From: a virus
Direction: 5' to 3' (one strand)
Virus record (IMG/VR): IMGVR_UViG_3300025011_000064
Span: 1 to 49,992 of that record
Length of the DNA stretch: 49,992 nt
The position numbers were made by a program, and so were the translations under genes. Of this stretch, positions 14,045-19,810 are shown one piece after another. Numbering within the stretch: position 1 is the stretch's first letter; each line of letters opens with the position of its first letter. The notes below the pieces were generated by a model. The model was not told the DNA's origin. It did no database searches and saw only the letters and a list, made by a program, of their open reading frames with translations.

Positions 14045-14329
14045 ATGACTGACGAACCCAAGAAATACTACGGAGCTGGGCCTAGCACCTCAAGTGCTTC
14101 TCCCTCTCCCCCACTCACTATCCCCAACGTACTCGAAACCCTAACTAAGGAGGTAGAATCAACCACCACTATAACCACCTACATTTCCCAGATCCAAGCA
14201 ATAATCAAGTCAATGAACCAGACTCACCCCAAAGACGATAGAGTCATCCTCGCCATTGGGAAACTCAACGGGGCAATCTTACGCCTCACTCACGAGGGGT
14301 CATCTACAACCTCTCACACAAAACGCTAA
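14045..14329 (+). CDS. Unknown 94-residue protein between ATPase and SSB
   Basis: N-terminus Ser/Pro-rich and probably disordered; the rest is helical (PNVLETLTKEVESTTTITTY, then ISQIQAIIKSMNQTH). AAGGAG upstream and AAGGAG again before the next gene. Position between Sak4-like and SSB-like genes suggests an accessory of recombination. No family recognised. Confidence 0.72.
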   Translation: MTDEPKKYYGAGPSTSSASPSPPLTIPNVLETLTKEVESTTTITTYISQIQAIIKSMNQTHPKDDRVILAIGKLNGAILRLTHEGSSTTSHTKR

Positions 14330-14340
14330 GGAGCTACAAC

Positions 14341-14811
14341 ATGACAACTGAGAACTGTGAAGATCCCACCGATTTCAACCCTGCTGACTATGCCGACGAA
14401 GATATGGGCGACACCTTTCTCGACATCGACACCTCGGGTGCTATCGAACCTACTGTCGCGGATGAAGGTGAGCACCTGATCCGTATCACCGGCTTCAAGA
14501 AGGATAAGGAAAGTGGGAAAGTGGTCAGAACCTCTGACTCAGGGATGAGATATTTCCTCGTAACTTTCGACCTGCCCAATGATTTGGCAGCGAAGAGTTT
14601 TACTCAGATCTACTCCCTGCCCACGGACTCCATGGAACCTAAGCGGAAGAACTCCTGCCTGTGGGAACTGGATTGTTTTAAGAGGTGCTTCGCCCTCACC
14701 GAGCTCAACTTCTCCACCATGGTCGGGGCTGAGGGCTATGCCATTCTTGGGATCAAGGAAGATTCTTATGGCCGGCAGAATTATATCAAGAAACTCGTGA
14801 CACCTGCGTGA
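14341..14811 (+). CDS. Phage single-stranded DNA-binding protein, DUF669-like
   Basis: A 156-residue protein. The acidic N-terminus (EDPTDFNPADYADEDMGDTF) precedes an OB-like core with EGEHLIRITGFKKDKESGK, MRYFLVTFDLP and AEGYAILGIKEDSYGRQNYI. This order is typical of phage SSB/DUF669-type proteins that pair with Sak4 ATPases. Role: coats ssDNA in replication and recombination. AAGGAG upstream. Here the acidic tail is at the N-terminus rather than the usual C-terminus of bacterial SSB. Confidence 0.8.
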   Translation: MTTENCEDPTDFNPADYADEDMGDTFLDIDTSGAIEPTVADEGEHLIRITGFKKDKESGKVVRTSDSGMRYFLVTFDLPNDLAAKSFTQIYSLPTDSMEPKRKNSCLWELDCFKRCFALTELNFSTMVGAEGYAILGIKEDSYGRQNYIKKLVTPA

Positions 14812-14817
14812 TATAAT
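14809..14817 (+). promoter_or_regulatory. Possible extended -10 promoter
   Basis: TGATATAAT (TG at 14809, TATAAT at 14812-14817) is an extended -10 element with no good -35 box. It lies after the SSB gene and upstream of the small ORF and tRNA-like gene, overlapping the start of a palindrome copy. Confidence 0.45.
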
Positions 14818-14842
14818 TCTGTGTTAATTTAATCAACATAGC
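14818..14842. repeat. 25-bp palindrome, copy 8
   Basis: Good copy (GTTAATTTAATCAAC core, TAGC right arm). Sits between the extended -10 element and the terminator-like hairpin, 43 nt before the ATG at 14886. If the -10 is active, the site covers the transcription start. Confidence 0.85.
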
Positions 14843-14844
14843 AT

Positions 14845-14874
14845 TGACCCTTTCTATTGAGAGGGTCAGTGTTT
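14845..14874 (+). terminator. Terminator-like hairpin
   Basis: TGACCCT (14845-14851) pairs with AGGGTCA (14862-14868), followed by GTGTTTT. A weaker U-tract than the 9262 terminator; it may end the SSB transcript or act as attenuator before the tRNA-like gene. Confidence 0.55.
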
Positions 14875-14885
14875 TGGGCACTACA

Positions 14886-15068
14886 ATGAAATTAGATATA
14901 AGTAGTAATGAAATTAGAATATCATTTTCTGGGCCTAATGAAGAAGGTTATATTCACACTTTAATATCACGTCTAATATTCGTATTTGAGCCTGAAATAA
15001 CTACTTGGGTTCATGGAGTTAAAGTCATAGGGAATGCTACTCAAGTTGGCTCGGAAGATGTAACATGA
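14886..15068 (+). CDS. Unknown 60-residue protein
   Basis: Starts MKLDISSNEIRISFSGPNEE and alternates beta-like stretches (LISRLIFVFEPEITTWVHGV). There is no clear Shine-Dalgarno before the ATG at 14886; the frame is open upstream to a TTG at 14844. It ends eight bases before the tRNA-like gene. Reasonable amino-acid pattern but weak translation signals. Confidence 0.5.
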   Translation: MKLDISSNEIRISFSGPNEEGYIHTLISRLIFVFEPEITTWVHGVKVIGNATQVGSEDVT

Positions 15069-15075
15069 AATATAA

Positions 15076-15224
15076 GCAAATGGTGGCGGAATTGGTAGAC
15101 GCGAAGACACTGGTGGTTCTTGATTACTGACTTAGAAATCCAGCGTACCTGGTGAGTGTTCATGAGCACTATGACTCAGGCAGTACCTCAAACATCGTGC
15201 AGGTTCGAGTCCTGCCCATTTGCT
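15076..15224 (+). tRNA. tRNA-Leu-like gene with oversized centre
   Basis: The ends fold as a good tRNA: an 8-bp acceptor stem (GCAAATGG with CCATTTGC, 15076-15083 and 15216-15223), a leucine-type D-arm (15086-15102) and a perfect T-arm (GCAGG, loop TTCGAGT, CCTGC, 15199-15215). Between D-arm and T-arm lie 96 nt, where a normal leucine tRNA has about 33. The centre can form two extended hairpins: CTGG/CCAG with an inner TTCT/AGAA, and ACCT..GAGT with ACTC..AGG. A CTTAGAA sequence (15131-15137) looks like a Leu(UAG) anticodon loop but lacks a correct 5-bp stem in the unspliced form. It may be a tRNA with inserted or intron-like sequence, or a tRNA mimic. Its 3' end overlaps a palindrome copy. 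Confidence 0.6.
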
Positions 15225-15246
15225 TCATTAATTAAATCAACATAGG
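15222..15246. repeat. 25-bp palindrome, copy 9
   Basis: Begins within the last two bases of the tRNA-like gene and ends CATAGG, which with the next A forms the ribosome site for the ATG at 15254. Identical in all 25 bases to copy 11 (22536). Confidence 0.88.
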
Positions 15247-15253
15247 AATCCAA

Positions 15254-15577
15254 ATGAACTCAATAGATGAAGTGGGCCTCATAGTCTCTACCCTGGGTAC
15301 GTGCACCCTTTGCACCAACCCATCATCTGACATCTATACTGCTGAATTCATTCATCCCACCGATCCTACCCCACTTCATCTATCTTACAAAGTATGCACC
15401 CCCTGTATAAAAGAGATATCTACACTCTTCTCCCGATGGATCCCCATCTTCTGCACCCATTGCTTCCAAGGTTCGTGGCTCCTGCGCAACGCTGACGTTC
15501 CTGACCAAGCCCACGCCGGGTTCACCGATGGGTGTTGGGAATGTACTGGGGTAATAAAGAAAGGTTGGTGGCTATAA
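15254..15577 (+). CDS. Multi-cysteine zinc-binding protein
   Basis: A 107-residue protein with CTLC near residue 17, CTPC near 49, CTHC near 67 and CWEC near 94: four CxxC pairs, enough for two zinc sites. The rest is mixed and Trp-rich at the end (IKKGWWL). The ATG lies seven bases after a palindrome copy whose AGGA serves as ribosome site. Family not recognised; likely a zinc-ribbon pair involved in binding nucleic acid or protein. Confidence 0.75.
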   Translation: MNSIDEVGLIVSTLGTCTLCTNPSSDIYTAEFIHPTDPTPLHLSYKVCTPCIKEISTLFSRWIPIFCTHCFQGSWLLRNADVPDQAHAGFTDGCWECTGVIKKGWWL

Positions 15578-15580
15578 CTC

Positions 15581-15793
15581 ATGAGCAACAAGCCCCGCCA
15601 CTCTCCTCACCCTTACCTCCTACTCCCCAAGAACGAAGTTCCCACTGAGGCCATCTGCCCTATGTGTCAAAAGACTCACTACCCCATCATCTTCTGGACC
15701 GGACGTGGCATTCCAAGAATCTACTGCCTCCGATGTAGAGAAAGACTTGACAACATTTCCACTATAACCCCAGCCGTAGTGAGGATATCTTAA
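15581..15793 (+). CDS. Zinc-ribbon protein
   Basis: A 70-residue protein with CPMC near residue 26 and CLRC near 49, a standard CxxC-x20-CxxC ribbon (HYPIIFWTGRGIPRIYCLRC). Starts three bases after the upstream stop. Function unknown. It follows another cysteine-rich gene, so the two may be made together. Confidence 0.73.
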   Translation: MSNKPRHSPHPYLLLPKNEVPTEAICPMCQKTHYPIIFWTGRGIPRIYCLRCRERLDNISTITPAVVRIS

Positions 15794-15794
15794 C

Positions 15795-16091
15795 ATGCCA
15801 CCTAACGACTACAGAATGCGACTTTCGACTGAACTAACCAGTGAGCAATCTCACTTAATCTCCCAGGTCCTCCCCCATGGGTGGCAGAAACCTCTCATCC
15901 AAGCCCTCTTAAACGGGGTCCTTGAACTCTACCAACGTGGGGGAATTGAGGCCATAGGTGCGATAATCTCACGTCACTTAGACCTCACCACTATCGTCAC
16001 CGTGGGCTTTGAGCGTACTAAGAGACTCCAGATTATAGAACTTGAGAAGAAACTCAGAGAATTCAAAGGTAGTGATGGGAATCCAGATTGA
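15795..16091 (+). CDS. Unknown conserved-looking helical phage protein
   Basis: A 98-residue helical protein (LTSEQSHLISQVLPHGWQKP, then ALLNGVLELYQRGGIEAIGA) with a short coiled-coil end. The sequence looks like common phage proteins of unknown role near replication genes. It starts one base after the upstream stop with no strong ribosome site, so translation is likely coupled. Confidence 0.7.
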   Translation: MPPNDYRMRLSTELTSEQSHLISQVLPHGWQKPLIQALLNGVLELYQRGGIEAIGAIISRHLDLTTIVTVGFERTKRLQIIELEKKLREFKGSDGNPD

Positions 16092-16428
16092 ATATCCCTA
16101 CTGCTCAGATCTATGTTGGGATCACAGATGTGCTTTACATTACTGTCACTCATTCTATGACTTGGAGAATCCAATGGCCACGATTGATCACTTAGGCACT
16201 TCCATTACTCAACTCTCCCCTGATGACCTCTTCTCCCTGATCCGCACCATCAGGGAGACCCGTCGCACTAGACCTCCTGCTCGCAAAGCAGCTCCTGCCA
16301 AGGTAGCTCGTGCACCCTCTGGCAAGAGACCTAAGCAACAAGACCTCTTTGCTATTGCAAAGGGCATGACCACAGCTCAAAAGAAACAACTTGCCATGTT
16401 TCTTCATGGCAAGGCAAAAGGAGAATGA
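16075..16428 (+). CDS. Unknown basic protein with Cys-rich start
   Basis: A 117-residue frame. Residues 1-33 contain CSDLCWDHRCALHYC, possibly zinc-binding; the middle is Ala/Arg/Pro/Lys-rich (RKAAPAKVARAPSGKRPKQQ) and likely binds nucleic acid; the end is helical. A shorter start at 16174 (MATIDHLGTS) has a better GGAG site and would drop the Cys part. Both starts are possible and I cannot decide between them. Confidence 0.6.
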   Translation: MGIQIEYPYCSDLCWDHRCALHYCHSFYDLENPMATIDHLGTSITQLSPDDLFSLIRTIRETRRTRPPARKAAPAKVARAPSGKRPKQQDLFAIAKGMTTAQKKQLAMFLHGKAKGE

Positions 16429-16429
16429 T

Positions 16430-16642
16430 ATGCGATTTGCTCTTACAACCGGTGGAATAATAAAAATAACAGCCACTGAACGAGAGTGGCACGAGGGATA
16501 TTCCGTGGGACGGTGGTGCCCATTTTTTACTACTGGCAACACATTGACTCGCCCGCCTGAATCTGACGGACATAATCCGTACCCTAAGAATTCAGAATCA
16601 TATTGGCGCTGGAGAATTGGATTTAATTCAGCAGTAATGTAA
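16430..16642 (+). CDS. Unknown 70-residue protein, possibly the front part of a split gene
   Basis: Starts [20 protein letters not shown] and ends [12 protein letters not shown], with AAAAGGAG upstream of the ATG at 16430. No family recognised by itself. Its stop (16640-16642) is followed at once by a frame encoding a KPDIF-type phage domain in the +1 frame, and by a long stem (16643-16649 with 16683-16689). It may be an independent gene or the 5' half of a frameshifted one. Confidence 0.6.
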   Translation: MRFALTTGGIIKITATEREWHEGYSVGRWCPFFTTGNTLTRPPESDGHNPYPKNSESYWRWRIGFNSAVM

Positions 16643-16790
16643 GAGAGGCCGGCGGGCCGCCACACTTGAGGGGCCATTGCACGCCTCTCCCGGCGATTTC
16701 ATTATCAAGGGTATCAAGGGCGAATTTTACCCTTGTAAACCTGACATCTTTTATATCACCTACGATTTAGTGGAGATCACAAATGACTAA
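16638..16790 (+). pseudogene. KPDIF-type phage domain lacking a start codon
   Basis: An open frame from 16638 to a stop at 16788-16790 reads [17 protein letters not shown] and then [17 protein letters not shown]. This is the highly conserved C-terminal part of a common phage protein family (PGDWIIKG...[11 protein letters not shown]). There is no ATG and no clear ribosome site; a TTG at 16677 is the only candidate. The family normally has 40-80 more residues in front. A +1 shift at the stop of the 16430 gene would fuse the two frames. Either the gene is broken, or it is expressed by frameshifting. It overlaps the start of the next gene by 8 bases. Confidence 0.65.
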
Positions 16791-18147
16791 CACCACCACT
16801 CCTCTCATCCCCCGTAACCAGATTGAACTGGGCTCTCGCTTCCGAAAGGACTACGGGGATATAGACCAGCTCAGCTATTCCATAAATAAGAATGGCCTCA
16901 TCTCACCAGTCGCCATAGGGGTAGCCTCCAAAGTAAACATCCCCCGCGAAACCGATCTCCCTTACATCCTGCTCGCTGGTGGTAGGCGCATGATGGCTAT
17001 GGATAAACTCGGGTGGACCTCCATCCCTGTCCGCATCTATGACCAGCCCATCTCTGAACTCGACCTCCGAGCTATCGAGCTAGCTGAAAACCTCGACCGT
17101 AAAGAGATGTCTTACGAAGAGGATCTAGCCCTCAAGCTCGAAATCCATAACCTCCAACAATCTATCCATGGTGAGAAAATCTCCCGTACTCCTGACTCCC
17201 CCGGGTGGTCCCAAGCAGACACTGCTCGCCTCCTACATATCTCCCCTGCTGCCCTCTCCAAAGATATGGAGCTCGCTAAGGCTATCAAAAAGTTCCCTGA
17301 AATGCAACTTGACCAATGCAAGAACAAAGCCGAAGCTATGAAGCGTCTCAAAGACGTCGGCAAGATTCTTGTAAACAGTCACAACGCTGCCACATACTCC
17401 ACTCAGATGGCGGATAAATCTAAGACCTTCTCCAAACTCTCATCTGCCTTCATCATCGGGGATTGCTTAGATATCATGGCCAAGATCCCATCTAACTCAC
17501 TCAACATAATTGAGATCGACCCTCCTTATGCAATAGACCTGGCTAGTGTAAAGAAGGACAACTCCTGTATAGGTTACAACGAAATCGAGTCCAAGAACTA
17601 CATCTCCTTTATGACTCAGGTCTTCACCGAATCCTACCGCATTCTCAAGGAGGGCAGCTGGCTCCTTTGCTGGTTCGCTCAAGACCCCTGGTTCCAACCT
17701 ATCGCCTCAGCTATCCAGGAAGTAGGCTTCAAGATGAATCTAATCCCCGCAGTATGGACAAAGGCTCAGGGCCAGACAGCTCAACCCGAGACCTATCTCG
17801 GAAACTCTTATGAAGCCATGTTCTACGCCCGTAAGGGCAAGGCCCGTCTCAACAAACCTGGCCGAAGCAACGTATTCCCCTTCCCTACTATTCCCCATAC
17901 TCAAAAGTACCACCCTACTCAACGCCCGATTGACCTGATGAGTGAAATCCTCACCACTTTCTGCCCACCTGGCTCCAATGGCTTCGTCCCCTTCGCTGGC
18001 TCAGGCGTAACTATCCTCGCCGGCCACTTGAACAGTATCAACTTAATCGGCACAGACCTCACTGCCATCTACAAAGATGGCTATATCTTACAACTTAAAG
18101 AGGTACTCGGATATGAGACTCCAGCAGAACTCCCCTCAGAACTATGA
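16783..18147 (+). CDS. ParB-like domain fused to DNA methyltransferase
   Basis: A 454-residue protein. Residues about 8-115 are a ParB/Srx N-terminal domain, with GGRRMMAM near 66 and [12 protein letters not shown] near 105. A ParB-type helix-turn-helix follows ([19 protein letters not shown]). The C-terminal half is an N6-adenine or N4-cytosine methyltransferase with DPPY at 246-249 placed before FAGSG near 404, so class beta order, and a TQRP motif near 385. Known phage ParB-methylase fusions are orphan enzymes thought to protect DNA. There is no restriction partner here. The DNA-binding half makes it a candidate reader or modifier of dispersed sites. Confidence 0.9.
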   Translation: MTNTTTPLIPRNQIELGSRFRKDYGDIDQLSYSINKNGLISPVAIGVASKVNIPRETDLPYILLAGGRRMMAMDKLGWTSIPVRIYDQPISELDLRAIELAENLDRKEMSYEEDLALKLEIHNLQQSIHGEKISRTPDSPGWSQADTARLLHISPAALSKDMELAKAIKKFPEMQLDQCKNKAEAMKRLKDVGKILVNSHNAATYSTQMADKSKTFSKLSSAFIIGDCLDIMAKIPSNSLNIIEIDPPYAIDLASVKKDNSCIGYNEIESKNYISFMTQVFTESYRILKEGSWLLCWFAQDPWFQPIASAIQEVGFKMNLIPAVWTKAQGQTAQPETYLGNSYEAMFYARKGKARLNKPGRSNVFPFPTIPHTQKYHPTQRPIDLMSEILTTFCPPGSNGFVPFAGSGVTILAGHLNSINLIGTDLTAIYKDGYILQLKEVLGYETPAELPSEL

Positions 18148-18247
18148 CCACATCTACACCTGCCCAAACTGTGGGACGCAAGTCCCCAGGTATACTCGGA
18201 AGTGCCCTAATTGTGGGGCGATCATTTGTACAACTTGTGGAGACTAA
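18113..18247 (+). CDS. Double zinc-ribbon microprotein overlapping the methyltransferase end
   Basis: A 44-residue frame starting [20 protein letters not shown], with three CxxC pairs: CPNCG at 17-21, CPNCG about 14 residues on, and CTTCG at the end. The first 35 bases overlap the methyltransferase 3' end in another frame. AGAGG precedes the ATG at 18113. The spacing matches zinc-ribbon (zf-ribbon) domains exactly, so it is very likely real, although short. Partner or target unknown. Confidence 0.72.
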   Translation: MRLQQNSPQNYDHIYTCPNCGTQVPRYTRKCPNCGAIICTTCGD

Positions 18248-18253
18248 CTAACT

Positions 18254-18844
18254 ATGTACCTCTTCTTCGACACCGAAACCTCAGGCCTTCCCAACTTCAA
18301 GGCCTCCAACTCAGACCCATCTCAACCTTGGGTAGTGCAGCTCGCCGCTGTACTCACCAATGAACTTAACCACCCTCTCCAAACTATGTCCCTCATGATC
18401 CGATCAGAAGGTCTTCCTATGTCCCCTGAAGCCGAGGCCACTCATGGGATCTCCGTAGCTGTAGCCGATGTCTATGGCATCATGCCTGCTGAGGCTCTGG
18501 GAATGTTCATTAACCTCGCCAGAAAGTCTACCCTCCTCATCGCCCACAATCTCACCTTCGACATGCGCCTCCTTAAGATTATGGCCACCAGGATATGCTC
18601 CGAGGCTAAGGACGACATCTACTACATGGATGATAACATTCCCAAAGTATGCACCATGATGTCTACCACTAAACTATGCAATCTTCCATATCCCTCTGGT
18701 AAGAAAGGTTGCAAGTGGCCGAAGCTTGAGGAACTCTACTACTTCCTCTTCAACCGGGAGTTGCAAGGTGCTCATGACGCCTTAGTAGATGTCAACGCTA
18801 CAAGGGAATGTTACTTTGAGCTAGTAAGGAGGGGGCTGATATGA
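18254..18844 (+). CDS. DnaQ-like DEDDh 3'-5' exonuclease
   Basis: A 196-residue protein with the DEDDh motifs: ExoI FFDTETSG at residues 4-11, ExoII AHNLTFDMR near 97, and ExoIII GAHDALVDVNATR near 176. Length fits a stand-alone proofreading-type exonuclease. The PolA protein in this operon has its own exonuclease domain, so this enzyme probably serves repair, recombination or RNA removal. Coupled to the next gene by ATGA. Confidence 0.9.
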   Translation: MYLFFDTETSGLPNFKASNSDPSQPWVVQLAAVLTNELNHPLQTMSLMIRSEGLPMSPEAEATHGISVAVADVYGIMPAEALGMFINLARKSTLLIAHNLTFDMRLLKIMATRICSEAKDDIYYMDDNIPKVCTMMSTTKLCNLPYPSGKKGCKWPKLEELYYFLFNRELQGAHDALVDVNATRECYFELVRRGLI

Positions 18845-19404
18845 GTATGATTCCTGAAGATCCAGTCTACACCATAAATAGCTACAGCCCTGCAGAAGGC
18901 TGCCCTTGGATTGTCTGGCCTAATGATCAGCGTATCTACCATTCTGATTTAGAGGCTATGATAGGTCCCAAGTATCAACACTTCGCTGGCATCCAATTTC
19001 ACGCTCTTAAGATGGACAGTGGAAATGAGTGGGACACAGTGAATGGGTGGCGTCACACTATTGATGATCCAGATTTTTATCTTAGACCTGGGTCAATCAT
19101 AAGTAGCCAATCTTTTGAAGATGGATTTAATGAGAAATTAGATTCACTAATCCCTAATTGTAGGCCTACTTACCCAACCCCACCTACTACCTCCCCCGCA
19201 TTGGCTCAACAAGTAGGAGGTTCACATTACAAACACATGACTATCCAACCCATCGAGTTCTTCATAGCTAACTCCATTCCCTATGCCGAGGCTGCGGTAT
19301 GCAAATACGCTATCCGCCACCGTGAAAAAGGTGGTGCTGAAGACCTCAAGAAAGCAATCCACATTCTCCAGATTCTTCTGGAAAAGGAGTACCCTAATGA
19401 ATAA
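18841..19404 (+). CDS. Protein with C-terminal DUF3310 domain (T7 gp1.7-like)
   Basis: A 187-residue protein. Residues about 125-185 contain QVGGSHYKHMTIQPIEFFIA and AAVCKYAIRHREKGGAEDLK, the hallmark of DUF3310, the family of T7 gp1.7, a nucleotide kinase. The N-terminal 110 residues, aromatic and beta-like, are not part of that family and are unrecognised, so this is a fusion. Likely role: nucleotide pool adjustment, supported by the MazG-like gene next door, which overlaps by 8 bases. Confidence 0.8.
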   Translation: MSMIPEDPVYTINSYSPAEGCPWIVWPNDQRIYHSDLEAMIGPKYQHFAGIQFHALKMDSGNEWDTVNGWRHTIDDPDFYLRPGSIISSQSFEDGFNEKLDSLIPNCRPTYPTPPTTSPALAQQVGGSHYKHMTIQPIEFFIANSIPYAEAAVCKYAIRHREKGGAEDLKKAIHILQILLEKEYPNE

Positions 19405-19783
19405 GCAATCCCTAGTGTCTGAATTCATGCGCACCTTCGGGCAGGGTGTCGCTCCCTATCCATCCATCCCCTCTATGGACACCATCCTGTTGCGCCAACG
19501 ATTGATCATCGAAGAGAGCAACGAACTCTTCCTGGCCCTACACAAAGGTGATATAGTGGACGCAGCCGATGGGCTTGCCGACTTACTCTATGTAGTCTAT
19601 GGCACCGCAAGTGCCTGCGGCATTGACATTAATCCTATCTTCCAAGAAGTCCACAGGAGTAATATGTCCAAGACTGGAGGAGTAATTAATGAACATGGAA
19701 AGTTGATCAAACCCCCTACATACAGCCCACCTAAGCTCCAATCCCTGATTGATGCCCAACTGGGTGAGGCTTCCCTGTATTAA
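19397..19783 (+). CDS. MazG-like nucleotide pyrophosphohydrolase
   Basis: A 128-residue protein with EESNELFLALHKGDIVDAAD and GLADLLYVVYGTASACGIDI, matching the ExxE...ExxD-type metal-binding helices of the all-alpha NTP pyrophosphatase (MazG/PRA-PH) superfamily. It hydrolyses non-canonical or excess NTPs to NMP and PPi. The ATG at 19397 overlaps the DUF3310 gene. Its stop codon is provided by a palindrome copy. A role with the uracil glycosylase-polymerase in nucleotide quality control is plausible. Confidence 0.85.
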   Translation: MNKQSLVSEFMRTFGQGVAPYPSIPSMDTILLRQRLIIEESNELFLALHKGDIVDAADGLADLLYVVYGTASACGIDINPIFQEVHRSNMSKTGGVINEHGKLIKPPTYSPPKLQSLIDAQLGEASLY

Positions 19784-19798
19784 TTAAATCAACACAGC
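19774..19798. repeat. 25-bp palindrome, copy 10
   Basis: Core TTAATTAAATCAAC intact. Contains the stop codon of the MazG-like gene and is followed by AATGGAG, the ribosome site of the polymerase gene (GTG at 19811). Confidence 0.87.
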
Positions 19799-19810
19799 AA
19801 TGGAGACCAC

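Noticed and set aside
15104-15198. Group I intron inside the tRNA-like gene
   Set aside because: The extra sequence is only about 60 nt, far below the minimum for a group I core, and no P/Q/R/S-type elements are visible.
16192-16677. 161-residue minus-strand frame
   Set aside because: Antisense to the basic protein and split KPDIF region; no promoter or start signals on that strand.
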